From Microthrixaceae bacterium (GTDB taxonomy: Bacteria > Actinomycetota > Acidimicrobiia > Acidimicrobiales > DATDAH01), in contig JACJWK010000002.1 in assembly GCA_020637195.1 (NCBI GenBank), positions 196,317 to 260,316 of the forward strand: DNA of 64,000 nt, given 5' to 3'. A model generated the notes under the pieces. It saw nothing but the letters and a program-made list of their open reading frames with translations. It was not told the DNA's origin and searched no databases. Both the position numbers and the translations under genes were made by a program. This document shows, piece after piece, positions 36,972 to 44,838 of the stretch (the stretch's first letter is position 1; every line of letters starts with the position of its first letter).

Positions 36972-38111
36972 GTGCGCCGGCCGAACCTCCCGCTCGTCCT
37001 CGGCCTCGTGGCAGCGGTGACCGTGGCGGCGGCCTGCGCCGCGGGCGACGACGGCCCGGACGGCCGGGCGTCGTCCGACCCGGCGCCCGCCACGTCGGCG
37101 CCGTTCGCACCCGGTCCCGCGCCCACGGACGGGTCGGCGGCGGACATCGCCGCCCTCCTCGACGACCAGGGGTTCGAGGGCGAGCCCGGGTGCGCCGTCG
37201 GCGCGGCACGCGACGGCGACACCGTCTTCGTCGGCGGCGCCGGGGTGGCCGACCTGGACACGGGCGAGCCGATCACGGCCGAGACGACGTTCGACGTCGC
37301 CTCGGTCACCAAGCAGTTCACCGCCGCCGCCGTCCTGTCGCTGGTGGAGGAGGGTCGGCTCTCGCTCGACGACGACGTGCGTCGCCACGTGCCCGAGCTG
37401 CCCGACTACGGGGTCACCGTCACCGTCGAGCACCTGCTCCACCACACGGGTGGCCTCGTCGAGTACACGGACCTGCTCGCCGAGGACCACGACGACACCG
37501 ACCGCACGACCACCGCGCAGGCGCTCGCCGCGATCGCCGCCGAGCCCGAGCTCGAGTTCGATCCCGGCTCGGAGTTCGAGTACTCGAACACCGGCTACTT
37601 CCTGCTCGGCCTCGTCGCGGCCCGGGTCGCGGGCGAGTCGCTCGACCAGCTCCTCGACGCCGAGCTGTTCACGCCGCTCGGCATGGACGCGAGCGTGCTG
37701 CGCGACGACGCCGACCTCGACGTCGCGCTCGGCGCCGAGGGCTACGTCGTCGACGCCGCGGGCCGGTTCGTCCCCGCCACGACCGGCTGGGAGCAGGTGG
37801 GCGACGGCGCCCTGTGGACCAGTGCCGCCGATCTCCTGCGCTGGGCGGAGAACCTGCACACCTTCGACGTGGGCGGTGCGGCCCTGGGCCGGGCCATGCG
37901 CACGCCGGGCGCGGTCCCCGACGTCGACGGCTCGGCCTACGGCGGCGGGTTGTCGCTCACCGACGGCCGCCTCGAGCACTCGGGGGCGTGGGCCGGGTTC
38001 GTGTCCGACCTCGTCGTGGACCTGGACGAGGGCACGTCGGTCGTCGCCCTGTGCAACCGCGACGACGGGGACGCGTACGGGCTGGCCGAGGACGTGCTGG
38101 CGCTGCTGTAG
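36972..38111 (+). CDS. beta-lactamase class C-like serine hydrolase, lipoprotein
   Basis: A 379-aa penicillin-binding-protein-fold hydrolase. The N-terminus is a lipoprotein signal with lipobox VAAAC, then a Pro/Ala linker. The active site has SxxK in ASVTKQFT, the YxN in FEYSNTGYFLLG, and a final GlxHSGAWAG in place of the KTG/HTG box. Members act as beta-lactamases, D-aminopeptidases or esterases at the cell surface. The Asp/Glu-rich composition fits a secreted protein. It is expressed from its own promoter right after the sigma factor gene. Confidence 0.88.
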   Translation: MRRPNLPLVLGLVAAVTVAAACAAGDDGPDGRASSDPAPATSAPFAPGPAPTDGSAADIAALLDDQGFEGEPGCAVGAARDGDTVFVGGAGVADLDTGEPITAETTFDVASVTKQFTAAAVLSLVEEGRLSLDDDVRRHVPELPDYGVTVTVEHLLHHTGGLVEYTDLLAEDHDDTDRTTTAQALAAIAAEPELEFDPGSEFEYSNTGYFLLGLVAARVAGESLDQLLDAELFTPLGMDASVLRDDADLDVALGAEGYVVDAAGRFVPATTGWEQVGDGALWTSAADLLRWAENLHTFDVGGAALGRAMRTPGAVPDVDGSAYGGGLSLTDGRLEHSGAWAGFVSDLVVDLDEGTSVVALCNRDDGDAYGLAEDVLALL

Positions 38112-38182
38112 CCACCCGGTCCCCGGGCCGGGCGGCGTGGCTAGTGTCGGCGTCACTCCGCGGGCGCGGACAGGAGGGCTCG

Positions 38183-38632
38183 ATGGCGGACACACGATCA
38201 GCGGGACGGCCGATCGGCCCCTTCGGTGCGGGTCGGGCGGTCGCCGAGAACGTCGTCCACCAGATCGTCAACGGGGTCGTGCGCGAGCTCGACATCGACG
38301 GCATCGTGGCCCAGGTCGACGTCGACGCCCTCCTCGAGCGCATCGACATCGACGCGATCGTGGCCCAGGTGGACATCGACGCCCTGCTCGAGCGGGTGGA
38401 CGTCGACGCCATCGTCGGGCGCATCGACCTCCAGGCCCTCGTCGCCGACCTCGGCATCGAGGACATCGTGCGCCAGTCCACGGGCGTGCTCGCCAGCGAC
38501 TCGGTCAAGCTCGTGCGCGTGCGCACGATGAACGGCGACGTCCTGCTCGGGCGCTTCGTCGACCGGCTCCTGCGCCGACCGCCGCGCTACCCCGAGCTGG
38601 TGCCGATGGCGGTGACGGAGACGGTCGCGTGA
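38183..38632 (+). CDS. nonapeptide-repeat protein of unknown function
   Basis: A 149-aa protein with seven tandem nine-residue repeats: LDIDGIVAQ, VDVDALLER, IDIDAIVAQ, VDIDALLER, VDVDAIVGR, IDLQALVAD, LGIEDIVRQ. The alternation of acidic and hydrophobic residues suggests a regular solenoid or amphipathic helix stack that could lie on a membrane. I do not know a biochemical role. AGGAGG is found 6 nt before ATG 38183 and a TAGTGT -10-like element about 40 nt upstream. The stop overlaps the RDD membrane protein start (GTGA), and the pair is probably a functional unit: a cytoplasmic repeat protein with a membrane partner. Confidence 0.75.
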   Translation: MADTRSAGRPIGPFGAGRAVAENVVHQIVNGVVRELDIDGIVAQVDVDALLERIDIDAIVAQVDIDALLERVDVDAIVGRIDLQALVADLGIEDIVRQSTGVLASDSVKLVRVRTMNGDVLLGRFVDRLLRRPPRYPELVPMAVTETVA

Positions 38633-39099
38633 GCGCGGTCGCCCTGCAGGAGATCTCGCCCCGCCACGGCCAGCCCGCCGGCATCGTCTCCCGGGGCGCC
38701 GCCGCGCTCGTGGACTTCGGCGTCGTCTGGCTCATCAGCGCGGCCATCAGCCTCAGCGTGGACCTCGTCCAGTCGGTCCTCGGCACGGATGCGAGCAACG
38801 ACCTCGGCGCGCTGGGCGCGGTGCTCGCCGGCGCCGCGCTGCTGTTCACCTACCTCTCGCTCTGCTGGATCGTCGGGGGCCGCACCCTCGGGCAGCTGCT
38901 GCTCGGTCTCCGGGTGCGCCGCGTCGGCGGCAGCCGCATCGGCTTCTTCCAGGCCGTCGCCCGCGGGTGGATGGCGACCTACCTCCTGGCGCTGCTGCTC
39001 TGGTCGGTGGTGTCCCGCCGCAGCGCCGCCGTGTGGGACGTCGTCCTGCGCACCGAGGTCGTGTACGACTGGACCAAGGCCGAGCCCCACCCCAAGTAG
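38629..39099 (+). CDS. RDD-family membrane protein
   Basis: A 156-aa protein with an RDD domain of about three helices (SRGAAALVDFGVVWLISAAI; LFTYLSLCWIVGGRTLGQLL; ARGWMATYLLALLLWSVV). The family's R-x-x-A-x-x-x-D core is seen as RGAAALVDF, and GRTLGQLLLGLRV is the usual second signature. RDD proteins are small transport-like membrane proteins, some implicated in ion exchange. It is translationally coupled to the repeat protein upstream. Confidence 0.85.
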   Translation: MSAVALQEISPRHGQPAGIVSRGAAALVDFGVVWLISAAISLSVDLVQSVLGTDASNDLGALGAVLAGAALLFTYLSLCWIVGGRTLGQLLLGLRVRRVGGSRIGFFQAVARGWMATYLLALLLWSVVSRRSAAVWDVVLRTEVVYDWTKAEPHPK

Positions 39100-39120
39100 G
39101 GCAGGGGTGGGGGAGCGACC

Positions 39121-40038
39121 ATGAAGTGGAAGCCGGGCACCCGCAGCGACGACCTCCGCGACGAGCGCTCGAGCACGGGGGGTCGTGGCGTCGGCGGCCT
39201 CCCGATCCCCACCGGCAAGGGCGGCGTGCTCGTGCTCGCCGTCGTCGTGGTGGTCGCCCTGCTCGGCGGCGGCAGCCTGCTGGGCGGCGGCGGGGGCGGT
39301 GGCAGCTCCTCGAGCACCGGTGGCATCGACATCACCGACATCCTCGACGGCCTCGGGGGGGCGCCCGCCGCGCCCTCGGGAGCGGCCGACCAGGTGCCGG
39401 GGGCGCCCGACCCCGACGGCGAGCTCGTCGACTTCACGTCCTACGTGCTCGACGACGTCAACGCGACGTGGGACGCGATCTTCACCGGATCGGGCGACCG
39501 GTACCGCAACGCCGAGCTGGTGCTGTTCCGGGACGGCGTGCGCACCGGGTGCGGACGCGCCACGTCGGCGGTGGGGCCCTTCTACTGCCCGCCGGACCAG
39601 ACCGCCTACCTCGACCTCGGGTTCTTCCGCGAGCTCGACGACCGCTTCGACGCCCCCGGCGACTTCGCCCAGGCGTACGTGATCGCCCACGAGATCGGCC
39701 ACCACGTCCAGAACCTGCTCGGCGTCAGCGACGACGTCCGCCGGGCCCAACGAGACGACCCCGCTCGGGCCAACGAGCTGTCGGTGCGGCTGGAGCTGCA
39801 GGCCGACTGCTTCGCCGGGGTGTGGGGTCACTCGGTGTACGACCGCGGCGCCCTCGAGGACGGCGACCTCCAGGAGGGGCTCACCGCGGCGGCCGCGGTG
39901 GGCGACGACCGCATCCAGGAGTCCGCCGGCGTCGACGTCGACCCCGAGACCTGGACGCACGGCTCGTCGGCCGAGCGCCAGGAGTGGTTCAACCGGGGCT
40001 TCGACACCGGCGACGTCGCCGCCTGCGACACGTTCTGA
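39121..40038 (+). CDS. neutral zinc metallopeptidase (YpfJ family)
   Basis: A 305-aa protein with one N-terminal transmembrane helix (GGVLVLAVVVVVALLGGGSL), a Gly/Ser linker and an extracytoplasmic zinc metalloprotease domain. The catalytic HEIGHH sits in AYVIAHEIGHHVQNLLG, and the downstream ligand region is LELQADCFAGVWGHS. GCGRATSAVGPFYCPPDQT is the family's conserved N-terminal block with two Cys. The family (COG2321) is poorly understood. GGGGGAG lies just before ATG 39121. Confidence 0.9.
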   Translation: MKWKPGTRSDDLRDERSSTGGRGVGGLPIPTGKGGVLVLAVVVVVALLGGGSLLGGGGGGGSSSSTGGIDITDILDGLGGAPAAPSGAADQVPGAPDPDGELVDFTSYVLDDVNATWDAIFTGSGDRYRNAELVLFRDGVRTGCGRATSAVGPFYCPPDQTAYLDLGFFRELDDRFDAPGDFAQAYVIAHEIGHHVQNLLGVSDDVRRAQRDDPARANELSVRLELQADCFAGVWGHSVYDRGALEDGDLQEGLTAAAAVGDDRIQESAGVDVDPETWTHGSSAERQEWFNRGFDTGDVAACDTF

Positions 40039-40040
40039 AA

Positions 40041-40087
40041 CGCTCTTCGGCTGGCGCGCGCGTGTCTGATCGCTCTTCGGCTGGCGC
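40041..40087. repeat. 17-bp direct repeat, 30-bp period
   Basis: CGCTCTTCGGCTGGCGC occurs at 40041-40057 and 40071-40087, filling the gap between two convergent genes. Confidence 0.8.
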
Positions 40088-40088
40088 C

Positions 40089-41639
40089 TCATCGCATCGT
40101 CATGGCTCGCTCGTCCCTCGCTCGCCGCACCCGACGCTCGCCGCACCCGACGCCCGCCGGCGTCAGTAGCGTCGGCCCGACCTCACTGGTGCCGCTGGAC
40201 CGGGCGGCGCTGTGGGCGTCGAGGAGGTGGGCGACCGCCGCGGTGAGGCCCCGGGACATGGGGACGTGCAGGAACTCGTTGGGGCCGTGCGCGTTGGAAC
40301 CGGGGCCGAGGACGCCGAGGACGAGGAACTGCGCGTCCGGGAAGCGGTCGCCCAGCATGGCCATGAAGGGGATGGTGCCGCCCTCGCCCATGGCCGCCGC
40401 CGGCGCGTCGAAGGCCGCCCGCGACGCGGCGTCGACCGCGGCCGCGAGCCACGGTGCGGTCGGGGGCGCGTTCCACCCGGTGGCGGCCCAGTCGCCGTGG
40501 ACGGTGACCGTGGCGCCGTAGGGCGGATCGGTGGTGAGCGCGGCGGTGGCCGCGGCCAGGGCCGCGGGGGCGTCGCAGGTGGGTGGGAGCCGCACCGACA
40601 CGTTCAGCGCGGTGCGCGGGCGCAGCACGTTGCCGGCGTCCTCGATCGACGGCAGGCCGTCGGCGCCGATGATCTCGACCGCCGGCCGCCAGGTGGCGTC
40701 GAGGAGCAACTCCGCACCCGACCCGGCGACGGGGCGGGCGCCGTCGAGGAACGGGAAGCGGCCCCACACGGCGTCGCCGAGCACCTCGGCGGCGGCGCCG
40801 GCCTGGGCCACGCGCTCGTCGGGGATGTCGGCGTGGAACGCGGGCAGGAGCACCTCGCCGGTCGACGCGTCCTCGAGGCGGGACAGCAGCTCGCGGGCGA
40901 TGCGGAACGTGGACGGCACGATGCCGCTCGCCCCCGAGTGCACGCCCTCGCGCAGGAGGTCGACCGAGAGGGTGAAGCCGGTCAGGCCCCGCAGCGACGT
41001 CGTGGTCCAGAGCCGGTCGTAGGTGCCGCACCCCGAGTCGAGGCAGACGACGAGGCTCACCGCGCCGAGGCGGTCGCCGAGCGCGTCGACGTGGGCCTCG
41101 AGGTCGGGGCTGCCGCTCTCCTCGGACGCCTCGATCACCACCAGGCACCGGCGGTGCGCGCCGCCGTGACGCTGCACCGCCTCGATCGCGGTGAGCGCGC
41201 AGAAGGTGGAGTAGCCGTCGTCGGCCCCGCCCCGCCCGTAGAGCCGGTCGCCGTCCAGCACCGGCGACCACGGGCCGAGACCGTCACGCCAGCCGACCAT
41301 GGGCGGTTGCTTGTCGAGGTGGCCGTAGAGCAGCACGGTGTCGACGCCCTCGTCGTGGCTCGGGTCCGCCCCCTCGCCGAACGCCGGCACCTCCATCACG
41401 ATCAGCGGGGTGCGGCCCGGCAGCGTCGCCACCTCGACGGTGAGCCCGTCGATCTCCTGGGCGCGCGCCCACTGCTCGAGCAGCTCGACCGCCCGCTGCA
41501 TGTGGCCGTGCTCGGCCCACGCGGGGTCGAACCCCGGGGACACGTTGGGGATGGCGATGTAGTCGTGGAGCAGGGGCACGACCGTGCGGTCCCATCGCTC
41601 GGACACGAACGCGTCGATCTCGGGGGTGGGGAGCGGCAT
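40089..41639 (-). CDS. M20-family metallopeptidase (dipeptidase)
   Basis: A 516-aa dizinc peptidase. Seen: LLYGHLDKQP with the first metal His and catalytic Asp, LYGRGGADDGYSTF with the bridging Asp, and VVIEASEESGSPDLE with the catalytic Glu pair; GEGGTIPFM near the C-terminus is the last ligand area. It hydrolyses dipeptides or N-acyl amino acids in the cytoplasm. GGAGGG precedes ATG 41639; the frame stays open to 41771. The last ~20 residues (GVGCGERRVRRARDERAMTM) are encoded by a 16-bp tandem duplication and do not look like part of the fold, so the reading frame may have been extended by repeat insertion. Confidence 0.9.
   Translation of the reverse strand: MPLPTPEIDAFVSERWDRTVVPLLHDYIAIPNVSPGFDPAWAEHGHMQRAVELLEQWARAQEIDGLTVEVATLPGRTPLIVMEVPAFGEGADPSHDEGVDTVLLYGHLDKQPPMVGWRDGLGPWSPVLDGDRLYGRGGADDGYSTFCALTAIEAVQRHGGAHRRCLVVIEASEESGSPDLEAHVDALGDRLGAVSLVVCLDSGCGTYDRLWTTTSLRGLTGFTLSVDLLREGVHSGASGIVPSTFRIARELLSRLEDASTGEVLLPAFHADIPDERVAQAGAAAEVLGDAVWGRFPFLDGARPVAGSGAELLLDATWRPAVEIIGADGLPSIEDAGNVLRPRTALNVSVRLPPTCDAPAALAAATAALTTDPPYGATVTVHGDWAATGWNAPPTAPWLAAAVDAASRAAFDAPAAAMGEGGTIPFMAMLGDRFPDAQFLVLGVLGPGSNAHGPNEFLHVPMSRGLTAAVAHLLDAHSAARSSGTSEVGPTLLTPAGVGCGERRVRRARDERAMTMR
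40120..40151. repeat. 16-bp tandem duplication within the M20 gene end
   Basis: GCTCGCCGCACCCGAC occurs perfectly at 40120-40135 and 40136-40151. It encodes part of the Arg-rich C-terminal tail of the peptidase. Confidence 0.8.
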
Positions 41640-41730
41640 CCCTCCAGCCTGCCCCACGCGGCCCGGGGTCGGGTTCAACGTCGGGGCCGTGGCGGCCGAT
41701 AGGAACGCCGACCCCAGAGGAGGCCGCCGC

Positions 41731-42024
41731 ATGCCCATGGAGGGCAGCTCCGAGGAGTACGAGAAGCTCACGCTCGCGTCGCTGAAGAAGGCGGCGTCCC
41801 CCGACTCCGACGCGACCTACCACAACAACCGGGCGGCGATCTTCGCCAGCCTCGCCGCCGCCGCGGCCTCCGCGGAGATGGCCGAGGCCCTCGACCGGCT
41901 GGCCGGCCCGCGTGAGCGACCGAAGCCCGGCCCGGGCTCGACCAACGGGGCGGCGCCCCACGAGGAGCCCGCGGCCGCGCCGGTCGCGCCCGGCACGGCG
42001 ATCGTCCCTCGCGACCCGGCCTGA
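41731..42024 (+). CDS. small helical protein, 97 aa
   Basis: An unrecognised small protein. Residues 3-60 are helical (SSEEYEKLTLASLKKAASPD, then NRAAIFASLAAAAASAEMAE) and the rest is a Pro/Ala tail. AGAGGAGG is centred 8 nt before ATG 41731. No signal or membrane segment. It lies between the divergent M20 gene and a small SGNH hydrolase, 26 bp from the latter, and may be cotranscribed with it. Confidence 0.55.
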   Translation: MPMEGSSEEYEKLTLASLKKAASPDSDATYHNNRAAIFASLAAAAASAEMAEALDRLAGPRERPKPGPGSTNGAAPHEEPAAAPVAPGTAIVPRDPA

Positions 42025-42050
42025 GCCCGCCGGTGGGCTAGGAAGGCACG

Positions 42051-42761
42051 GTGAGCCCCCGCGCCCGCACCGTGCTGTCGGTGCTCGTGGTCCTCGTCGT
42101 GGTCGGGGTGCTGGTGGCTCGCCTGCTGGCCGAGCCCGAGCGGGTCCTGCTCGCGGGCGACTCGATCCTGCGCCAGACCGGCCCCGCCCTCGACGAGCGC
42201 TTCGGGCGCGACGTCCGCATCGACAACGCCGCGGTCAACAACTCCGGGCTGTTGACGCCGGGCTTCGTCGACTGGGAGCAGCGCCTCCGCGACCAGGTGC
42301 GCGACGACGACCCGGCCGTCGTCGTGTTCTTGTTCATCGGCAACTACACCGACACGGACTACGCCGTGGACGCGAACGGCGACGCGATCTTGAAGAACAC
42401 GCCCGAGTTCTTCGCCGCCTGGGGCGACGCCGCCGACCGGCTGATGCAGGTGCTGGAGGACGAGGGGTCCGACGCCGAGGTGGTCTGGGTGCTGCCGCCG
42501 CCCGAGCTGACGGAGGCCAACCGGATCACCACGGCGGGCCTGCGATCGGAGTACCAGCAGCTCGCGCGGCGCTGGCCCGGCATCACCCTCGCCGACGCCG
42601 ACGACGCCCTCGCCGGCCGGGACGGCGAGTACCTGGCGTCGACCACGAACCGCCAGGGCGAGGAGGTACCCCTGCGCGCGGCCGACACGGTCCACCTCAC
42701 CGACGCCGGCGCCCGCCGACTCGCCCGGACGATCCACGCCGCCATCGAGCAGGCCCGCTGA
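42051..42761 (+). CDS. SGNH/GDSL hydrolase-like protein with N-terminal anchor
   Basis: A 236-aa protein with a single N-terminal hydrophobic segment (TVLSVLVVLVVVGVLVARLL), anchor or uncleaved signal, then an SGNH hydrolase fold. The nucleophile block is VLLAGDSILRQTGP, the oxyanion Gly/Asn block FLFIGNYTDTDY, and the terminal Asp/His pair is in DTVHLTDAGARRL. It resembles surface esterases that trim acyl groups; the substrate is unknown. GTG 42051 has GGAAGG upstream. Confidence 0.8.
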   Translation: MSPRARTVLSVLVVLVVVGVLVARLLAEPERVLLAGDSILRQTGPALDERFGRDVRIDNAAVNNSGLLTPGFVDWEQRLRDQVRDDDPAVVVFLFIGNYTDTDYAVDANGDAILKNTPEFFAAWGDAADRLMQVLEDEGSDAEVVWVLPPPELTEANRITTAGLRSEYQQLARRWPGITLADADDALAGRDGEYLASTTNRQGEEVPLRAADTVHLTDAGARRLARTIHAAIEQAR

Positions 42762-42791
42762 CCGCGCCCGTCGGAGGCGGCGGATCGGTGC

Positions 42792-42797
42792 CACACT
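42792..42797 (+). promoter_or_regulatory. -10-like element of the PfpI-like gene
   Basis: CACACT, then 7 nt, then GTG 42805. Confidence 0.35.
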
Positions 42798-42804
42798 GGC
42801 GGTC

Positions 42805-43509
42805 GTGGACGTCGCCGTCCTCGTGCACGAGGGCGTGAGCGCCGCCGAGGCCCTCGCGCCGGTCGAGGTGCTGCGCGCCGCGCCCGGGGTGGACGTGTCG
42901 TTCGTCGCCCATCGCACCGGCGCCCACACCACCCAGGGACGGCCCGGCGTGCTGGTCGCGGACCGGGCGCTCGAGGACCTGGCCCATCCCGACGTCGTCA
43001 TCGTCCCCGGCGGCCTCGGGGTGCGCCGCCTCGTCGAGGACCCCGTCCTGCTCGGCTGGCTGGCCGAGGCCCACCGCACCAGCCAGTGGACGGCGGCGGT
43101 CTCCACCGGGGCGCTCGTGCTCGGCGCCGCCGGCGTGCTCGAGGGGTGCTCGGTCAGCGGGCACTGGCTCCTCCTCGACGAGCTCGCCGGGGTCGGGGCC
43201 CACCCGAGCGCCCGCCGACTGGTGCGCCACGGCCGCGTGGTGACGGCGGCGGGGTCGGCCAGCGCCTTCGACCTCGGTGTGCTGCTCGTCGAGCAGGCCT
43301 TCGGCGCCGAGGCCGCCGCCGAGGCGACGGGGCGCCTCCGCGCCGACCCCGACGGCACCCGGCCCCGGCGCCGACGGCACCGGTCGGGGCCTCGTCGGGT
43401 GGACGGTCGCTACGTCGTGGACGACCCGGTGGACTCGGCGCGCGCCCGACGGTGGCGCCGGCGGCCGCGGACGGGCGGCAGCGCCAGCGCCGCCCGCGCC
43501 TCGTCGTAG
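42805..43509 (+). CDS. DJ-1/PfpI-family (GATase1-like) protein
   Basis: A 234-aa flavodoxin-like protein. The N-terminus reads VAVLVHEGVSAAEALAPVEVL, the middle PDVVIVPGGLGVRRL, and the nucleophile elbow is AVSTGALVLGAAG, in which the usual Cys is replaced by Ser. Without the Cys it is probably not a protease; similar proteins act in isonitrile or glyoxal chemistry, or as sensor domains. The last ~55 residues are Arg-rich and unlike the family, and 100 bp of this 3' end overlap the convergent DUF2254 gene, so the real protein may be shorter. Confidence 0.78.
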   Translation: MDVAVLVHEGVSAAEALAPVEVLRAAPGVDVSFVAHRTGAHTTQGRPGVLVADRALEDLAHPDVVIVPGGLGVRRLVEDPVLLGWLAEAHRTSQWTAAVSTGALVLGAAGVLEGCSVSGHWLLLDELAGVGAHPSARRLVRHGRVVTAAGSASAFDLGVLLVEQAFGAEAAAEATGRLRADPDGTRPRRRRHRSGPRRVDGRYVVDDPVDSARARRWRRRPRTGGSASAARASS

Positions 43510-44807
43510 CGGCGGCGCACGTCGGCCAGGTCGCCGGCGATCGGGATCTCGCGCTCGGCCGCCTCCCACACCATGTCGGCCTGGGCCCCGAGCGCGTCGT
43601 GCTGCTCCCGGGTGCGCATCTGGGGGGCGAGCAGGGTCACCGACTCGAGGAGGCGGATGAGCACCGCCGGGTTGTCGCTGCCCGCCTGGCGGATCTTGTC
43701 GAACGCGCTGTCGGTCACGTCGGCGAAGCTGAGGTAGCGATCGACCACCCGGATGGTGCCGCCGGCGTCTCGGTGGGCGCGCTCGGGCAGGGGGTCCTCG
43801 GAGAGCCGCAGCAGTGCGCCGGCCAGCCAGTTGATGCAGGTCAGCGCGGTGAACGTGTCGTTGACGGCGGGGGACAGCGCCCGCAGCGCAATCTCGACGA
43901 GCTGGTCGACCGCGAAGCGCAGGTCCTGCTCGACGGTGCGCTGCGCGCCGACGGTGAGCTCGGCGTTGATCGTGGCCGCGTCGGGCCGGCGGCCGTCCGG
44001 CCCGGGCAGCACCCGCGCCAGCGGTGAGCCGGCCAGGACGAACTGGCCCGGGCGCACGACGAGGTGCACGGCGGCGCCGGCCTCGGCGGCCGCCGCCACG
44101 AGGTCGGCGTGCTCGACCCGCTTGACGTACCCGCTGCCGGCGGCGACGACGACCTCGCCCTCCTCGACGATGCGGGCCATGAGGGCCTCGATCTCCGCGG
44201 GGTCGGTCTCGCCCACGAGCACGCCCATCGCGGCCAGTTCGTCGAGGGCCTCGTCGAGCTGGTTGGCGATCCGGTTGACGACCGTCGCGGGCTGGATCGA
44301 CACGGCCGTCGCGTGCAGGTACGCCACGAGGGCGATCGCGTCGACGATCGCGGCGAGCACCGCGAGGTCCGCGGCGAGGCGGGGGACGAAGGTGACGCCG
44401 TCGGTGTCGTGGACCGCCAGCAACACGATGAGGCTGTACACGAAGGTGCCGACGTACAGCCCGATGGTGACCTTCGGGGCGCGGGTGGCGAGGAAGGACC
44501 GGATGAGCCGGGGCCCGAACTGCGTCGACGCGACGGTGAGGGTGACGAGCGTGAGGGACGCGACGAGCGCCACGACGGTGATCGAGGCGCCCGCGATCGC
44601 CACCATCAGGTTGCGGACGTCGGTGGCGGAGCCCGGGTCGAGCAGCACGGGGAAGCGGCCGTGGTCGAGCAGGTGGTCGTCGACCGCCAGCGCCCCCAGC
44701 GCCAGCACGACGAACGCGCCGATGATCAGCGAGGGCACGAGCCACAGCGACGTGCGCAGCTCGTAGCGCCGGTTGCGGTACCAGCGGGGGAGGGCGGGCG
44801 CGCTCAC
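43410..44807 (-). CDS. DUF2254 membrane protein
   Basis: A 465-aa membrane protein. Four N-terminal helices are seen (LWLVPSLIIGAFVVLALGAL; TVVALVASLTLVTLTVAS; IGLYVGTFVYSLIVLLAV; VLAAIVDAIALVAYLHATAV), followed by a large cytoplasmic domain with the conserved FGPRLIRSF, VVNRIANQLDEALDEL and ALSPAVNDTFTALTCINWL. That last block is characteristic of DUF2254. No function is established. It starts with a GTG and ends inside the convergent PfpI-like gene. Confidence 0.88.
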   Translation of the reverse strand: MSAPALPRWYRNRRYELRTSLWLVPSLIIGAFVVLALGALAVDDHLLDHGRFPVLLDPGSATDVRNLMVAIAGASITVVALVASLTLVTLTVASTQFGPRLIRSFLATRAPKVTIGLYVGTFVYSLIVLLAVHDTDGVTFVPRLAADLAVLAAIVDAIALVAYLHATAVSIQPATVVNRIANQLDEALDELAAMGVLVGETDPAEIEALMARIVEEGEVVVAAGSGYVKRVEHADLVAAAAEAGAAVHLVVRPGQFVLAGSPLARVLPGPDGRRPDAATINAELTVGAQRTVEQDLRFAVDQLVEIALRALSPAVNDTFTALTCINWLAGALLRLSEDPLPERAHRDAGGTIRVVDRYLSFADVTDSAFDKIRQAGSDNPAVLIRLLESVTLLAPQMRTREQHDALGAQADMVWEAAEREIPIAGDLADVRRRYDEARAALALPPVRGRRRHRRARAESTGSSTT

Positions 44808-44838
44808 GGGGCGGGGCCGTCCACGGACCGGGGCCCGC

